Source: Oceanospirillaceae bacterium UBA1126 | GTDB taxonomy: Bacteria > Pseudomonadota > Gammaproteobacteria > Pseudomonadales > Balneatricaceae | Assembly (NCBI GenBank): GCA_002312935.1 | Contig: DCAT01000020.1 | Coordinates: forward strand, 5,520-24,358 | Direction: 5' to 3' | Length of the DNA stretch: 18,839 nucleotides | Shown: positions 1 to 6,959 of the stretch, in pieces | Layout of the letters: each line of letters opens with the position of its first letter | How positions within the stretch are numbered: position 1 is the first letter of the stretch | The notes under the pieces: generated by a model | Told to the model about the DNA's origin: nothing | Database searches by the model: none | The model's input: the letters and a program-made list of their open reading frames with translations, nothing else | Position numbers and translations under genes: made by a program

Positions 1-99
1 TGCCATCGCGTGGTAGGTGCTGATGGGAGTCTTACGGGGTTTGGCGGTGGTATCGATACCAAGGCCTTCCTGCTGCGCTTAGAAGGCGCAATACGATAG
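1..99 (+). CDS. ogt: Methylated-DNA--protein-cysteine S-methyltransferase, C-terminal end (partial)
   Basis: Only the last 32 residues and the TAG stop are present; the gene begins before the window. The first codon is TGC and the fragment opens CHRVVGADGSLTGFGGGI, which fits the active-site region PCHRV of O6-alkylguanine-DNA alkyltransferases followed by the usual G-x-L-x-G-[FY] turn and the K-x-x-L-L-x-x-E-G C-terminal helix. Window codon 1 is therefore probably the alkyl-acceptor cysteine. In this family the protein moves a methyl or alkyl group from O6-alkylguanine in DNA to that cysteine, in a one-turnover suicide repair reaction in the cytoplasm. The Cys rules out the alkyltransferase-like (ATL) variants, which have Trp there. 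Whether it is Ogt or the C-terminal domain of an Ada-type fusion cannot be decided from this piece. Confidence 0.85.
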   Translation, partial: CHRVVGADGSLTGFGGGIDTKAFLLRLEGAIR

Positions 100-136
100 A
101 GTTTTTACAAGTTCATACGCTAGCCCCCAGTTTGAC

Positions 137-283
137 TTAGCAGCACTTTATGTGATTTTCTGTCGGTAATACTTTCGTGGGCACAAAGGCGCCAGTGGGC
201 TTATGGTGATTTATGGAAGAGATGCGGTTGTTTGGAGCGATGGCAATAAACCCTGGCTTAAACTTTTGATGCCACTGAATCAT
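137..283 (-). pseudogene. Relic of a YfcG/YghU-like glutathione S-transferase N-terminal domain
   Basis: A 48-codon reading frame on the minus strand (ATG at 283-281, TAA at 139-137) reads KFKPGFIAIAPNNRISSI in its first half. This closely resembles the thioredoxin-fold segment of YfcG-type glutathione-dependent disulfide-bond oxidoreductases, whose pattern is QF-x-PEF-x-x-I-x-PNN-[KR]-IPAI-x-D. The preceding beta-alpha unit, the FESGAIL segment and the whole helical domain (normally about 200 residues in total) are absent, and the cis-Pro of the IP pair is Ser here. The ATG overlaps the TGA stop of the EamA gene by two bases. The simplest reading is a small leftover of a deleted gst gene, not a working protein. 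The similarity comes from recalled family motifs, not from a search. Confidence 0.45.
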
Positions 284-1182
284 ACTGCGCTAATGTCTTT
301 TAAATTAGGTTTATTAGGTTTATTAGGTTTGGGCTGTTTAAAATATACGTAAACGCCTAACAGGGTTACAAAACTTCCTACCAGCTGCCAAAATGTAAGA
401 ATTTCACCGAGAAGAAGGTAGCCAAAAATAAAGGTGTAAATGGGTTGTAGTAATATAAAACCAGCCACGCGGCTCATTCCATGGCGATGAATTAACCCAT
501 ACCAAAGACTGTAAGATAAAATGGAAGAACACAATACGACATAAAATAAGGTCATAATAGTGATGGTAGTGAACTGTGGCAAAATGGGTGTGGCATCTGC
601 CTGAAATAGATAGGCTGAAAAACACAAGGGTGCAGTAATAATAGCAATCCAAAACTGAATTGAAAGCACTGATAACTGTTTTAATTTACGGATTTGAATG
701 TTGCCAATGGCCCACATAAACGTGCTTAATATTATAATCAGCATACCCCATTGAAGGTCACTTTGCCCTGATAATAAGGTAGGGAGCATGGCGCCTAAGG
801 TGGCTATAATAATGGCTAGAGTTTGCATGTGAGTAATGCGCTCGTTAAGAAATAAGTAACTTAATAAGGCAGAGAATGGCGCAGCTAATAAAAAGCAAAC
901 ACTGGCAACCACGCCTGGAACAATAGAAAGACCCACAGCTAAGAGATAGAAGTGCCCGAGACCCATCACTAAAGCAATAGGTAATAGTGGTCGTAACTGA
1001 GCCCTGGATATTTTAACGAAGGGTAATAGCACTATAGCGAGTAATAAAAACCGTGCTGAGGTAAATAGTAATGGGTCCATATCAGTAAGGACAGCTTTCA
1101 TGCCGACCATGTTAAAGCCCCATATGGCAGTCACTAAGATAGCAACTAAGGAAGGCTTTCCTAACCAATCAATGTGTTTCAT
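280..1182 (-). CDS. EamA/DMT-superfamily permease
   Basis: A 300-residue protein of about ten hydrophobic helices arranged as two EamA repeats, the usual size and shape of drug/metabolite transporter (DMT) family members. Each half has the family pattern: an early IWGFN-type helix end near residue 22, an ARFL segment near 44, and an LLGEILTFWQLVG-type turn before the last helix. It should sit in the inner membrane and most likely exports a metabolite or amino acid; the substrate cannot be read from sequence. The C-terminal tail after the last helix is hydrophilic and contains a P-N-K triplet repeat (see the repeat at 305-331). No strong Shine-Dalgarno precedes the ATG. The 68 bases between the start and the terminator at 1250-1278 must hold its promoter, so it is probably transcribed alone. 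Confidence 0.85.
   Translation of the reverse strand: MKHIDWLGKPSLVAILVTAIWGFNMVGMKAVLTDMDPLLFTSARFLLLAIVLLPFVKISRAQLRPLLPIALVMGLGHFYLLAVGLSIVPGVVASVCFLLAAPFSALLSYLFLNERITHMQTLAIIIATLGAMLPTLLSGQSDLQWGMLIIILSTFMWAIGNIQIRKLKQLSVLSIQFWIAIITAPLCFSAYLFQADATPILPQFTTITIMTLFYVVLCSSILSYSLWYGLIHRHGMSRVAGFILLQPIYTFIFGYLLLGEILTFWQLVGSFVTLLGVYVYFKQPKPNKPNKPNLKDISAV
305..331. repeat. Three tandem copies of a 9-bp unit inside the permease 3' end
   Basis: The unit TTAGGTTTA occurs at 305-313 and 314-322, with a one-base variant (TTAGGTTTG) at 323-331. Read on the minus strand it encodes a repeating Pro-Asn-Lys tail (PNKPNKPN). As the unit is a multiple of three, copy-number change by slippage would lengthen or shorten the cytoplasmic tail without shifting frame. 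Confidence 0.9.
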
Positions 1183-1249
1183 GCCGGTTTATTTTATACC
1201 TAGTCCGTTGCAATAGTGCAGGCGTCATTATGCGTTAAATAACAGCCAC

Positions 1250-1278
1250 AAAAAAGCCCTGTTCAACAGGGCTTTTTT
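1250..1278 (-). terminator. Rho-independent terminator after the FAD oxidoreductase
   Basis: This is a perfect inverted repeat: 1250-1263 (AAAAAAGCCCTGTT) pairs with 1265-1278 around one base. In RNA the practical stem is GCCCTG/CAGGGC with a TTCAA-type loop, flanked by a run of six A on one side and six T on the other. It lies 27 bases after the stop of the FAD oxidoreductase (minus strand), whose transcript it should end. The A/T symmetry would allow it to work in both directions. Confidence 0.9.
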
Positions 1279-1305
1279 AGTTCAGTTACGCTTAGAAAGT
1301 AAGGC

Positions 1306-2646
1306 TTAAGACCAAGGGAATGGGCTGCTAGACACAGGGTGTAACTTACCCTCTTCGTATCGGCCTAGGCGGAACGGCTCAAGCAAGCGGTTACTTTGGC
1401 CGGTGGCAATTTCATTCGCTACCAATTTACCTACACCCAACATCTTGTAGCCGTGGTTTGAATCAGCAATGAAGTAAGCATTACTGTGGAATACATCAAA
1501 GATTGGAAACGAATCTGGTGTGAAACAACCAATACCGCCACTTGGCTCATCTTTGAATTTAGCCATTTTGCCTTCAAAACGCTTTTGACAATGAGCCAAA
1601 GCAGAGACCCACATGTGTGCAAATTCTGGGCCTACGATAAACTCTGGTGAGTCTGCACCGTATGGATCAACAGCTACTTCATCTGGGTTGGTCATTACAG
1701 GGAAGGGCGCAGCACCCCCTTGAACTCCTCCAAAGTGAAAGTCTGGCTTGTAATAGATACCCCACATTTCATCAGTCACTAAGCTGCCATCTTCACATGA
1801 GTATAGTGGAGCGTTAGAGTCGACGTGGATAACAGGCGGCATGTTGCCATCGTTGTCTACCTGAAGCTTAGGATCAACACCCAAGGTTCCTTCCTGTAGC
1901 GACCAGTAGATCCACATTGGGATGTCAGTGTGAATAATGTCGTCTGCACCTTTAATGCTCACTGTCTTTGGCAATTCCAACATTTCCCAGAAACCCTTAG
2001 CCCATGGGCCAGCACCGATAACAACATAATCACAAGCAATGTTGCCTTGGTCTGTTTCTACGTGGGTCACACAGCCTTCGTTACGTGTGAATCCAGTTAC
2101 CGTAACTCCGCTCATAATGCGAATGTTTTCGTTCTCTACCTTTTTAGCCAAGCCATACATTGCTTTGGTATTGTTAGCGTACCCACCTTTGGCTTCGTGC
2201 AATACCGAGGTGATGCCCTGTGCTTGCCAATCGTGGAAAATGCCTTTCATATATTTAGTACAATCAGCTTCACCTTCAATAAAAGTAGAAGGATAATCAA
2301 TGGCTTTTTGCTGGTTGTAGATCGTGGCTACGTCTGCGTGCATTGATTCAGGACTGATCTGCATGTAACCCACGGGATGGTATGAATAGGCTTCCATGTC
2401 TGATTCCCAAACTTCTACAGAATGAGCCATTAATTCACGCATAGCAGGTTGGAAGTAGTTGTTACGAACTACACCACAAGCAATACCGGTCGCGCCAGCA
2501 GCAATGCCGTTCTTATCAAGGATAATAATATCGCGGCCATCGCCTTTGCCATTAGCTTTAAGTTCTAAAGCGAGGTGATAAGCAGTACTTAAACCATGAA
2601 TGCCTGCACCTACAATGACATAGGGAGAAGAAGAAGGAAAGGCCAT
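1306..2646 (-). CDS. FAD-dependent oxidoreductase, DAO (D-amino acid/sarcosine oxidase) family
   Basis: A 446-residue cytoplasmic flavoprotein. The N-terminus has the Rossmann FAD motif YVIVGAGIHGLSTAYHLA (GxGxxG at residues 13-18), followed by the acidic end of beta-2 (IIILDK) and the GIACGVVRNNYF segment that contacts the flavin. A second ATG-type motif (DYVVIGAGPWAKGF) lies mid-protein, and the C-terminus has the DAO-family end YFIADSNHGYKMLGVGKLVANEI. Relatives oxidise the C-N bond of glycine, sarcosine, dimethylglycine or D-amino acids, passing electrons to O2 or another acceptor. The exact substrate is not recognisable. GGAG lies 8 bases before the ATG. It is divergent from a GlxA-type activator, which suggests induction by its substrate, and is followed by a strong terminator, so it is a single-gene unit. 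Confidence 0.85.
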   Translation of the reverse strand: MAFPSSSPYVIVGAGIHGLSTAYHLALELKANGKGDGRDIIILDKNGIAAGATGIACGVVRNNYFQPAMRELMAHSVEVWESDMEAYSYHPVGYMQISPESMHADVATIYNQQKAIDYPSTFIEGEADCTKYMKGIFHDWQAQGITSVLHEAKGGYANNTKAMYGLAKKVENENIRIMSGVTVTGFTRNEGCVTHVETDQGNIACDYVVIGAGPWAKGFWEMLELPKTVSIKGADDIIHTDIPMWIYWSLQEGTLGVDPKLQVDNDGNMPPVIHVDSNAPLYSCEDGSLVTDEMWGIYYKPDFHFGGVQGGAAPFPVMTNPDEVAVDPYGADSPEFIVGPEFAHMWVSALAHCQKRFEGKMAKFKDEPSGGIGCFTPDSFPIFDVFHSNAYFIADSNHGYKMLGVGKLVANEIATGQSNRLLEPFRLGRYEEGKLHPVSSSPFPWS

Positions 2647-2811
2647 AAAGGACTCCGGTTGGGTTACGTTTATTGTTCAAGTTCTAAATATAATGCGCTT
2701 TCGTGTTTAAATAAAAACCACTTAAGACGACTTTTAATGAGACAAAACCGACAATAAAGACTAATCTAGTAAAAAAACGGCGTAACAGCCTTTGTTCTAA
2801 GTGGACCTATA
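2647..2811. promoter_or_regulatory. Divergent promoter region of the FAD oxidoreductase and GlxA-type regulator
   Basis: This 165-bp region separates two genes read outward, so both promoters and any regulator site must lie here. It is AT-rich. A TATATT-like -10 for the oxidoreductase can be placed on the minus strand at about 2685-2690. An inverted pair TTTATTGT (2669-2676) and ACAATAAA (2751-2758) flanks the centre and could form a regulator-bound loop, but this is weak evidence. The regulator start has only a poor Shine-Dalgarno (GTGGA). Confidence 0.45.
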
Positions 2812-3759
2812 ATGCAAAGATTTGGCTTTTTTTTAGTCCCTGGGTTTTCCATGCTGTCATTGGCAGCAGCAGTGGAGCCATTGCGTATGGCCAATGCGCA
2901 AGCCAAGGATGGGCTTTATCAGTGGGAATTTTTAAGCTGGGATAGTTTACCTGTCAGTGCCAGTAATCAAATGGTGACTAACCCGACCATTAATTTAGAT
3001 CAAGTAAAAACCCTTGATGTATTGTTGGTTGTAGCAGGCATTAATGTAGCTTCTTACGGCAATGACAAGTTCTTTTCTTGGTTGCGCCAAGCCTCACGTC
3101 AAGTCGACCTTTTGGGCTCTACATCCACTGGCTCTTTGTTGCTTGCAAAGGCAAAACTGTTACGCCACAAAACCTGCACCATTCATTGGGAGTATGTGGA
3201 TAGTTTTCGTGAACAGTTCCCGGATGTGTGGATGAGTGGAGAACTGTATGAATTTGATGGCAGTTTATTTACCTGTTCAGGCGGTTCTGCTGGGCTGGAT
3301 ATGATGTTACAAATTATTGCTGACCAACACGGTTATGAACTAGCACTTTTAGTAGCAGAACAGTATATGCACCCCCATATTCGCCCGCCTCATCAAGACC
3401 AACGCATGCGTTTGCAGTCTAGGTTAAATATTAACAACCCAAGGTTGATTAAAGCCATTGACATTATGCGTCAAAATTTGGAAGTGCCCCTTACGTGCCA
3501 AGAGCTAGCCGATGCTTCTAATATGTCTGCACGGCAAATGGAACGCTTGTTTAAACAGCACTTGCAGCAAAGCCCAGGGCAGTATTATTTGCACTTGCGG
3601 CTAGAAAAAACTCAACAACTTTTACGTCAGTCAAGCTTATCGGTATTACAAATTGCCACAGCCTGCGGTTTTAGTTCTACGTCTTACCTTGCGCGGTGTT
3701 ATCAAAAAAAGTATTCCTGTTCTCCAAGGCAGGAAAGGGCGCGTAATAGTAATCGATGA
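2812..3759 (+). CDS. GlxA-family transcriptional regulator (DJ-1/PfpI domain plus AraC HTH)
   Basis: A 315-residue regulator. Residues 1 to about 170 form a DJ-1/PfpI-like domain, starting FGFFLVPGFSMLSL and AVEPLRMAN as in GlxA, CdhR, GbdR and ArgR-type regulators. Residues from about 215 to 310 form an AraC-type double helix-turn-helix (LTCQELADASNMSARQMERLFKQ, then LSVLQIATACGFSSTSYLAR). At the DJ-1 nucleophile elbow the sequence is GSTSTG (102-107), with Ser105 where enzymes of the fold keep Cys, so the domain is probably a ligand sensor. Family members control carnitine, glycine-betaine and arginine catabolism. Divergence from the FAD oxidoreductase suggests that gene is its target. The DJ-1 fold requires the start at MQRFGF, so this ATG is secure despite the weak ribosome site. 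Confidence 0.87.
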   Translation: MQRFGFFLVPGFSMLSLAAAVEPLRMANAQAKDGLYQWEFLSWDSLPVSASNQMVTNPTINLDQVKTLDVLLVVAGINVASYGNDKFFSWLRQASRQVDLLGSTSTGSLLLAKAKLLRHKTCTIHWEYVDSFREQFPDVWMSGELYEFDGSLFTCSGGSAGLDMMLQIIADQHGYELALLVAEQYMHPHIRPPHQDQRMRLQSRLNINNPRLIKAIDIMRQNLEVPLTCQELADASNMSARQMERLFKQHLQQSPGQYYLHLRLEKTQQLLRQSSLSVLQIATACGFSSTSYLARCYQKKYSCSPRQERARNSNR

Positions 3760-3796
3760 TAGTTATTAAATGCCAAATTATAGAGTGTTTTCTGGC

Positions 3797-3825
3797 TAGT
3801 TTTAAGGCTATGAAAGCCGTATAAT
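3797..3825 (+). promoter_or_regulatory. Candidate sigma-70 promoter of the aminotransferase gene
   Basis: A perfect -10 hexamer TATAAT lies at 3820-3825, about 70 bases before the aminotransferase ATG. The best-placed -35 (TAGTTT at 3797-3802, 17-base spacer) is poor. The 136-base gap after the regulator gene and this -10 suggest that the aminotransferase has its own transcript. The ribosome site AGGAG at 3880-3884 is good. Confidence 0.4.
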
Positions 3826-3895
3826 TATTATCGTAAAGCCACGTAATTTTTTTGTATTCAATTGTTTAGTTTACCCCATAGGAGTTCTATTTCTC

Positions 3896-5089
3896 ATGTT
3901 TGAGTCGCTGCGCGCTGTGCCTGCTGATCCCATCCTTAACTTGTCAGTACTGTATCGCCAAGACACTAATCCCAATAAAGTCGATTTAGGGGTTGGGGTG
4001 TACAAAGATGAGAAGGGGCACACAGCTATTATGGAAGCAGTGTCTCGAGCGCAAGAGCGAATTCTATCTGAAGAAAACACTAAGGCGTATGTGGGTATAG
4101 CAGGATCTAAGCAGTTTTGTGATTTATTAGCTCAAGTAACTTTAGGCGCCGACCACAATGTATTAGCAGACAAACGGGTTGCTGTAGCGCAAACTCCGGG
4201 TGGTAGTGGTGCTTTAAGAGTGTTGGCGGAGTTCATTAATGTCGCTAAACCGGGTGCTACCGTTTGGGTAGGCAACCCAACCTGGGCTAACCATATTCCA
4301 ATCATGCAGAGTGCGGGCCTAAAAATCAAACAATTCCCTTACTATGATCGCGCTTCAAAAGAGGTAGATTTTGATGGCATGTTGGCCACTTTAACGGCTG
4401 ACACCCAAGCTGGCGACGTAGTGCTATTGCACGGTTGTTGCCACAATCCCTCTGGCGCTGATTTAACCTTGGAACAATGGCAAACCACAGCAGAGTTGGT
4501 AAAAGCCAAAGGCTTATTGCCTTTTGTGGACATTGCTTATCAGGGCCTAGGCGAAGGTATGGACGAAGACGCAGCAGGTTTGCGTTTAATGGCTAACTTA
4601 GTGCCAGAAATGGTGATTGCTAGCTCATGCTCTAAGAACTTTGGCTTGTACCGGGAGCGTACAGGCGCCGCTATGATTATATCTTCTAACGCAGAGCATG
4701 CTATTTTAACTCAAAGCCAAATGAACGGTGTTATTCGTGCTAACTACTCTATGCCACCTTCACACGGGGCTTTGGCCGCAGAAACTATTTTGGCAGACCC
4801 AAAGCTTAAGCAGATGTGGCGTGATGAGTTAAAAACCATGCGTAAACGTATCAAAGACCTGCGCAGCCAGTTAGTAGATGCGATTAAAGCTGAAGGTATA
4901 GAGCAAGACTTTAGCTTTATTGAACGTCAAAAAGGCATGTTTTCGTTTTTGGGCATCAGTGCAGAACAAGTCGATCAACTGGTGAACAAACATAGCGTTT
5001 ATTTAGTGAGTTCTAGCCGAATTAATTTAGCTGGCCTTAATCAGCATAATATTGCTTATGTGGCTAAATCTATTGCTGCTGTGCTTTAA
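3896..5089 (+). CDS. Aspartate/aromatic amino acid aminotransferase (class I PLP enzyme)
   Basis: A 397-residue class I (fold-type I, subgroup I-alpha) aminotransferase, matching the 396-397 residues of E. coli AspC and TyrB. The N-terminus MFESLRAVPADPIL and VDLGVGVYKDEKG are typical. PLP-binding features are visible: GGSGALR (102-108) for the phosphate, Trp130 stacking on the ring, Asn184 in CCHNPSG, Asp212 and Tyr215 in FVDIAYQGLG, and the Schiff-base Lys247 in SCSKNFGLYRERTG. It exchanges amino groups between aspartate (or Tyr/Phe) and 2-oxoglutarate in the cytoplasm. AspC and TyrB share these residues, so the preferred amino acid cannot be settled and no symbol is given. AGGAG 11 bases before the ATG supports the start. 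The next gene lies about 80 bases downstream with no strong terminator between. Confidence 0.9.
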   Translation: MFESLRAVPADPILNLSVLYRQDTNPNKVDLGVGVYKDEKGHTAIMEAVSRAQERILSEENTKAYVGIAGSKQFCDLLAQVTLGADHNVLADKRVAVAQTPGGSGALRVLAEFINVAKPGATVWVGNPTWANHIPIMQSAGLKIKQFPYYDRASKEVDFDGMLATLTADTQAGDVVLLHGCCHNPSGADLTLEQWQTTAELVKAKGLLPFVDIAYQGLGEGMDEDAAGLRLMANLVPEMVIASSCSKNFGLYRERTGAAMIISSNAEHAILTQSQMNGVIRANYSMPPSHGALAAETILADPKLKQMWRDELKTMRKRIKDLRSQLVDAIKAEGIEQDFSFIERQKGMFSFLGISAEQVDQLVNKHSVYLVSSSRINLAGLNQHNIAYVAKSIAAVL

Positions 5090-5176
5090 GTTTTGCAACC
5101 CAGTTGTTTGTTTGGACAGGGTCTAAAATGCCGAATATAGATTCTGTACACCGGGCAACGATAGGATGTGCCTGTG

Positions 5177-6025
5177 ATGACTAAAGCTTACGAAGAGTTT
5201 GGTAAACAGCAGGGCAAGGCGGTGCTGTTTGCCCATGCTAATGGGTTCCCCCCCGGTACTTACAAGTCGCTATTAACTCAATTAGGCCAAGATTGTCGCA
5301 TTTTAGCACCTCATCTGCGGCCGTTATGGCAAGACTTATCTGAGTTTCAAGCGAGTGCCAGCAATCGTGCTGTATGGCAGAGAATGGCGCAGGATCAAAA
5401 CGACTTTATAGAGCGGCATAAGTTAGCTCCAGTCACCTACTTAGGTCATTCTATGGGTGCTAACATTGGTGTTTTGGCAGCGCAGTTAAAACCCCATTTA
5501 TATCGCCAACTCATTCTTATAGAGCCCGTATTTCTAAGGCAAACCATTGCTCGTATTATTCGTTTTGGTCCTCAGGCATTAATTAATAAAGCGGCCATCG
5601 TGAGTAAGGCTCTGGGCCGCCCAGACCGTTGGGATAATTGTCAGCAAGCTTTCGATTTTCACCGCCCTAAACGAGTTTTTTTGGGCATTAGCGACGAGGT
5701 GTTGTGGCACTATATTAATGCCGCTGTGGTGCCCGACGGGCATGGTGTAAAACTCTTTTATAGCAAGTATTGGGAAGCTGCAATGTATGGCAGTGTGCCT
5801 AATATGTGGCCTTCCTTAAAGCGTAGTCGAGTACCCATATCTGTGTTGCGTGGTGAATCTTCAGATACGGTGGACAAGCTTGCTTGGAGGCGCTGGCAAG
5901 CGTTACCCCCATTTGTTGGTCTGCCAGAACACATTCGAGCGATTAACTTTGTTGGTTCTGGCCACCTTTTGCCACTAGAACAGCCACTAAAAGTCGCTAA
6001 TCAGGTTATGCGGTGTATGCTTTAA
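5177..6025 (+). CDS. Alpha/beta hydrolase
   Basis: A single-domain alpha/beta hydrolase of 282 residues from this start. The pattern is clear: oxyanion-hole segment FAHANGFPPG near the N-terminus, nucleophile elbow GHSMG (Ser92), a candidate acid in RGESSD (Glu227 or Asp230) and the catalytic His263 in GSGHLLPLEQP. The family includes esterases, lipases and thioesterases; the substrate is unknown. There is no signal peptide or membrane helix, so it should be cytoplasmic. The frame opens at GTG 5168, but AGGA at 5163-5166 is only one base from that GTG and 10 bases from ATG 5177, so I chose the ATG. It may be co-transcribed with the aminotransferase; a YedI-like gene follows 37 bases on. Confidence 0.85.
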   Translation: MTKAYEEFGKQQGKAVLFAHANGFPPGTYKSLLTQLGQDCRILAPHLRPLWQDLSEFQASASNRAVWQRMAQDQNDFIERHKLAPVTYLGHSMGANIGVLAAQLKPHLYRQLILIEPVFLRQTIARIIRFGPQALINKAAIVSKALGRPDRWDNCQQAFDFHRPKRVFLGISDEVLWHYINAAVVPDGHGVKLFYSKYWEAAMYGSVPNMWPSLKRSRVPISVLRGESSDTVDKLAWRRWQALPPFVGLPEHIRAINFVGSGHLLPLEQPLKVANQVMRCML

Positions 6026-6062
6026 GTGACCTATTTAAATCTCATTAACCGAAGGAGTTAAC

Positions 6063-6959
6063 ATGGCAGGAGTGAGTTTGCTAGCGTTGCTTGATGACAT
6101 AGCCGCTTTATTAGATGATATTGCGGTGTTATCTAAAGTGGCTGCTAAAAATACAGCAGGGGTGCTGGGGGATGATCTAGCGGTTAATGCGGAACAGGTT
6201 TCTGGCGTTAGGGCCGAACGTGAACTCCCCGTAGTTTGGGCGGTGGCTAAAGGCTCTTTGATTAATAAAGTGATTCTTGTACCTGCAGCTTTACTGATGA
6301 GCTTATATGCGCCCTGGCTAATTACACCGGTATTAATGCTTGGTGGCACTTACTTGTGTTTTGAGGGTGCCGAAAAACTACACCAATGGATTGCCCATAA
6401 ACCTAAAGAGTCTTCTCCGGAAGAACGAGTGAATCAGTTGAACTTGTCAAAGGCAGATCTACTGGCTTTAGAGAAGGATAAAATTAAAGGTGCTATCCGA
6501 ACGGACTTTGTGCTTTCGGCTGAAATCGTAGTGATCATATTGGGTTCTGTTGCGGATACTAGTTTTACTAATCAAGTAATTATTGTTGCTGGGCTAGCTT
6601 TATTTTTTACTATAGCCGTATTTGGCCTTGTTGCTGCTATTGTGAAGATGGATGATGTAGGGCTCTACCTAGTTGAAGCTCAGGCAGCGGGGCGTAAAGG
6701 CTACCTGAGTGGATTGCTTGGCCGTGGTTTAGTTAATTCTGCCGCGCCACTGATGCGCACTTTATCTGTGGTGGGCACGGTTGCAATGTTTTTAGTAGGT
6801 GGTGGTATTTTAGTCCATGGTTGGTCTTGGCTTTATCAATGGGTTGAGCCCCTCACGAGTCTATGGGCCATGCTCGCTAATTTTACTGCAGGGTTGATAA
6901 CAGGGCTCTTGGTATTAGGGCTTATTACTGTGATAAAAAAATTGCGCGCTCTAAGCTAA
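6063..6959 (+). CDS. yedI: DUF808 (YedI-like) inner-membrane protein
   Basis: A 298-residue membrane protein with the hallmark N-terminus of DUF808/YedI: MAGVSLLALLDDIAALLDDI, then VLSKVAAKNTAGVLGDDLAVN and the QVSGVRAERELPVVWAVAKGS segment. About five to six hydrophobic helices follow, including YLCFEGAEKLHQW after the second. Length and order match the family (about 290-310 residues). The molecular role is unknown; a transport role has been supposed. The start is secure: AAGGAG at 6052-6057 is five bases before the ATG. It follows the hydrolase closely, so read-through is likely. Its 3' end overlaps the convergent kinase gene by 35 bases. Confidence 0.9.
   Translation: MAGVSLLALLDDIAALLDDIAVLSKVAAKNTAGVLGDDLAVNAEQVSGVRAERELPVVWAVAKGSLINKVILVPAALLMSLYAPWLITPVLMLGGTYLCFEGAEKLHQWIAHKPKESSPEERVNQLNLSKADLLALEKDKIKGAIRTDFVLSAEIVVIILGSVADTSFTNQVIIVAGLALFFTIAVFGLVAAIVKMDDVGLYLVEAQAAGRKGYLSGLLGRGLVNSAAPLMRTLSVVGTVAMFLVGGGILVHGWSWLYQWVEPLTSLWAMLANFTAGLITGLLVLGLITVIKKLRALS

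Noticed and set aside
1930..2346. 138-codon plus-strand frame opposite the FAD oxidoreductase.
   Set aside because: It is antisense to a well-conserved enzyme, resembles no family I know, and has no ribosome site.
2808..2813. Perfect TATAAT overlapping the GlxA-type regulator ATG.
   Set aside because: A promoter here would start transcription inside the gene, and the DJ-1 domain needs the residues right after this ATG. I treat it as chance.
5090..5118. Small hairpin CAAC-CCA-GTTG followed by T-rich bases after the aminotransferase.
   Set aside because: The four-base stem is too weak and the T-run is broken, so it is not a convincing terminator.
5128..5184. Possible 18-codon leader peptide (MPNIDSVHRATIGCACDD) overlapping the hydrolase start.
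   Set aside because: There is no Shine-Dalgarno, and the codons and residues form no run typical of attenuation leaders. Chance ORFs of this length are common.
6075..6123. Internal repeat LLDDIA...LLDDIA at the N-terminus of the DUF808 protein.
   Set aside because: This is a normal feature of the YedI/DUF808 family, not a local duplication.
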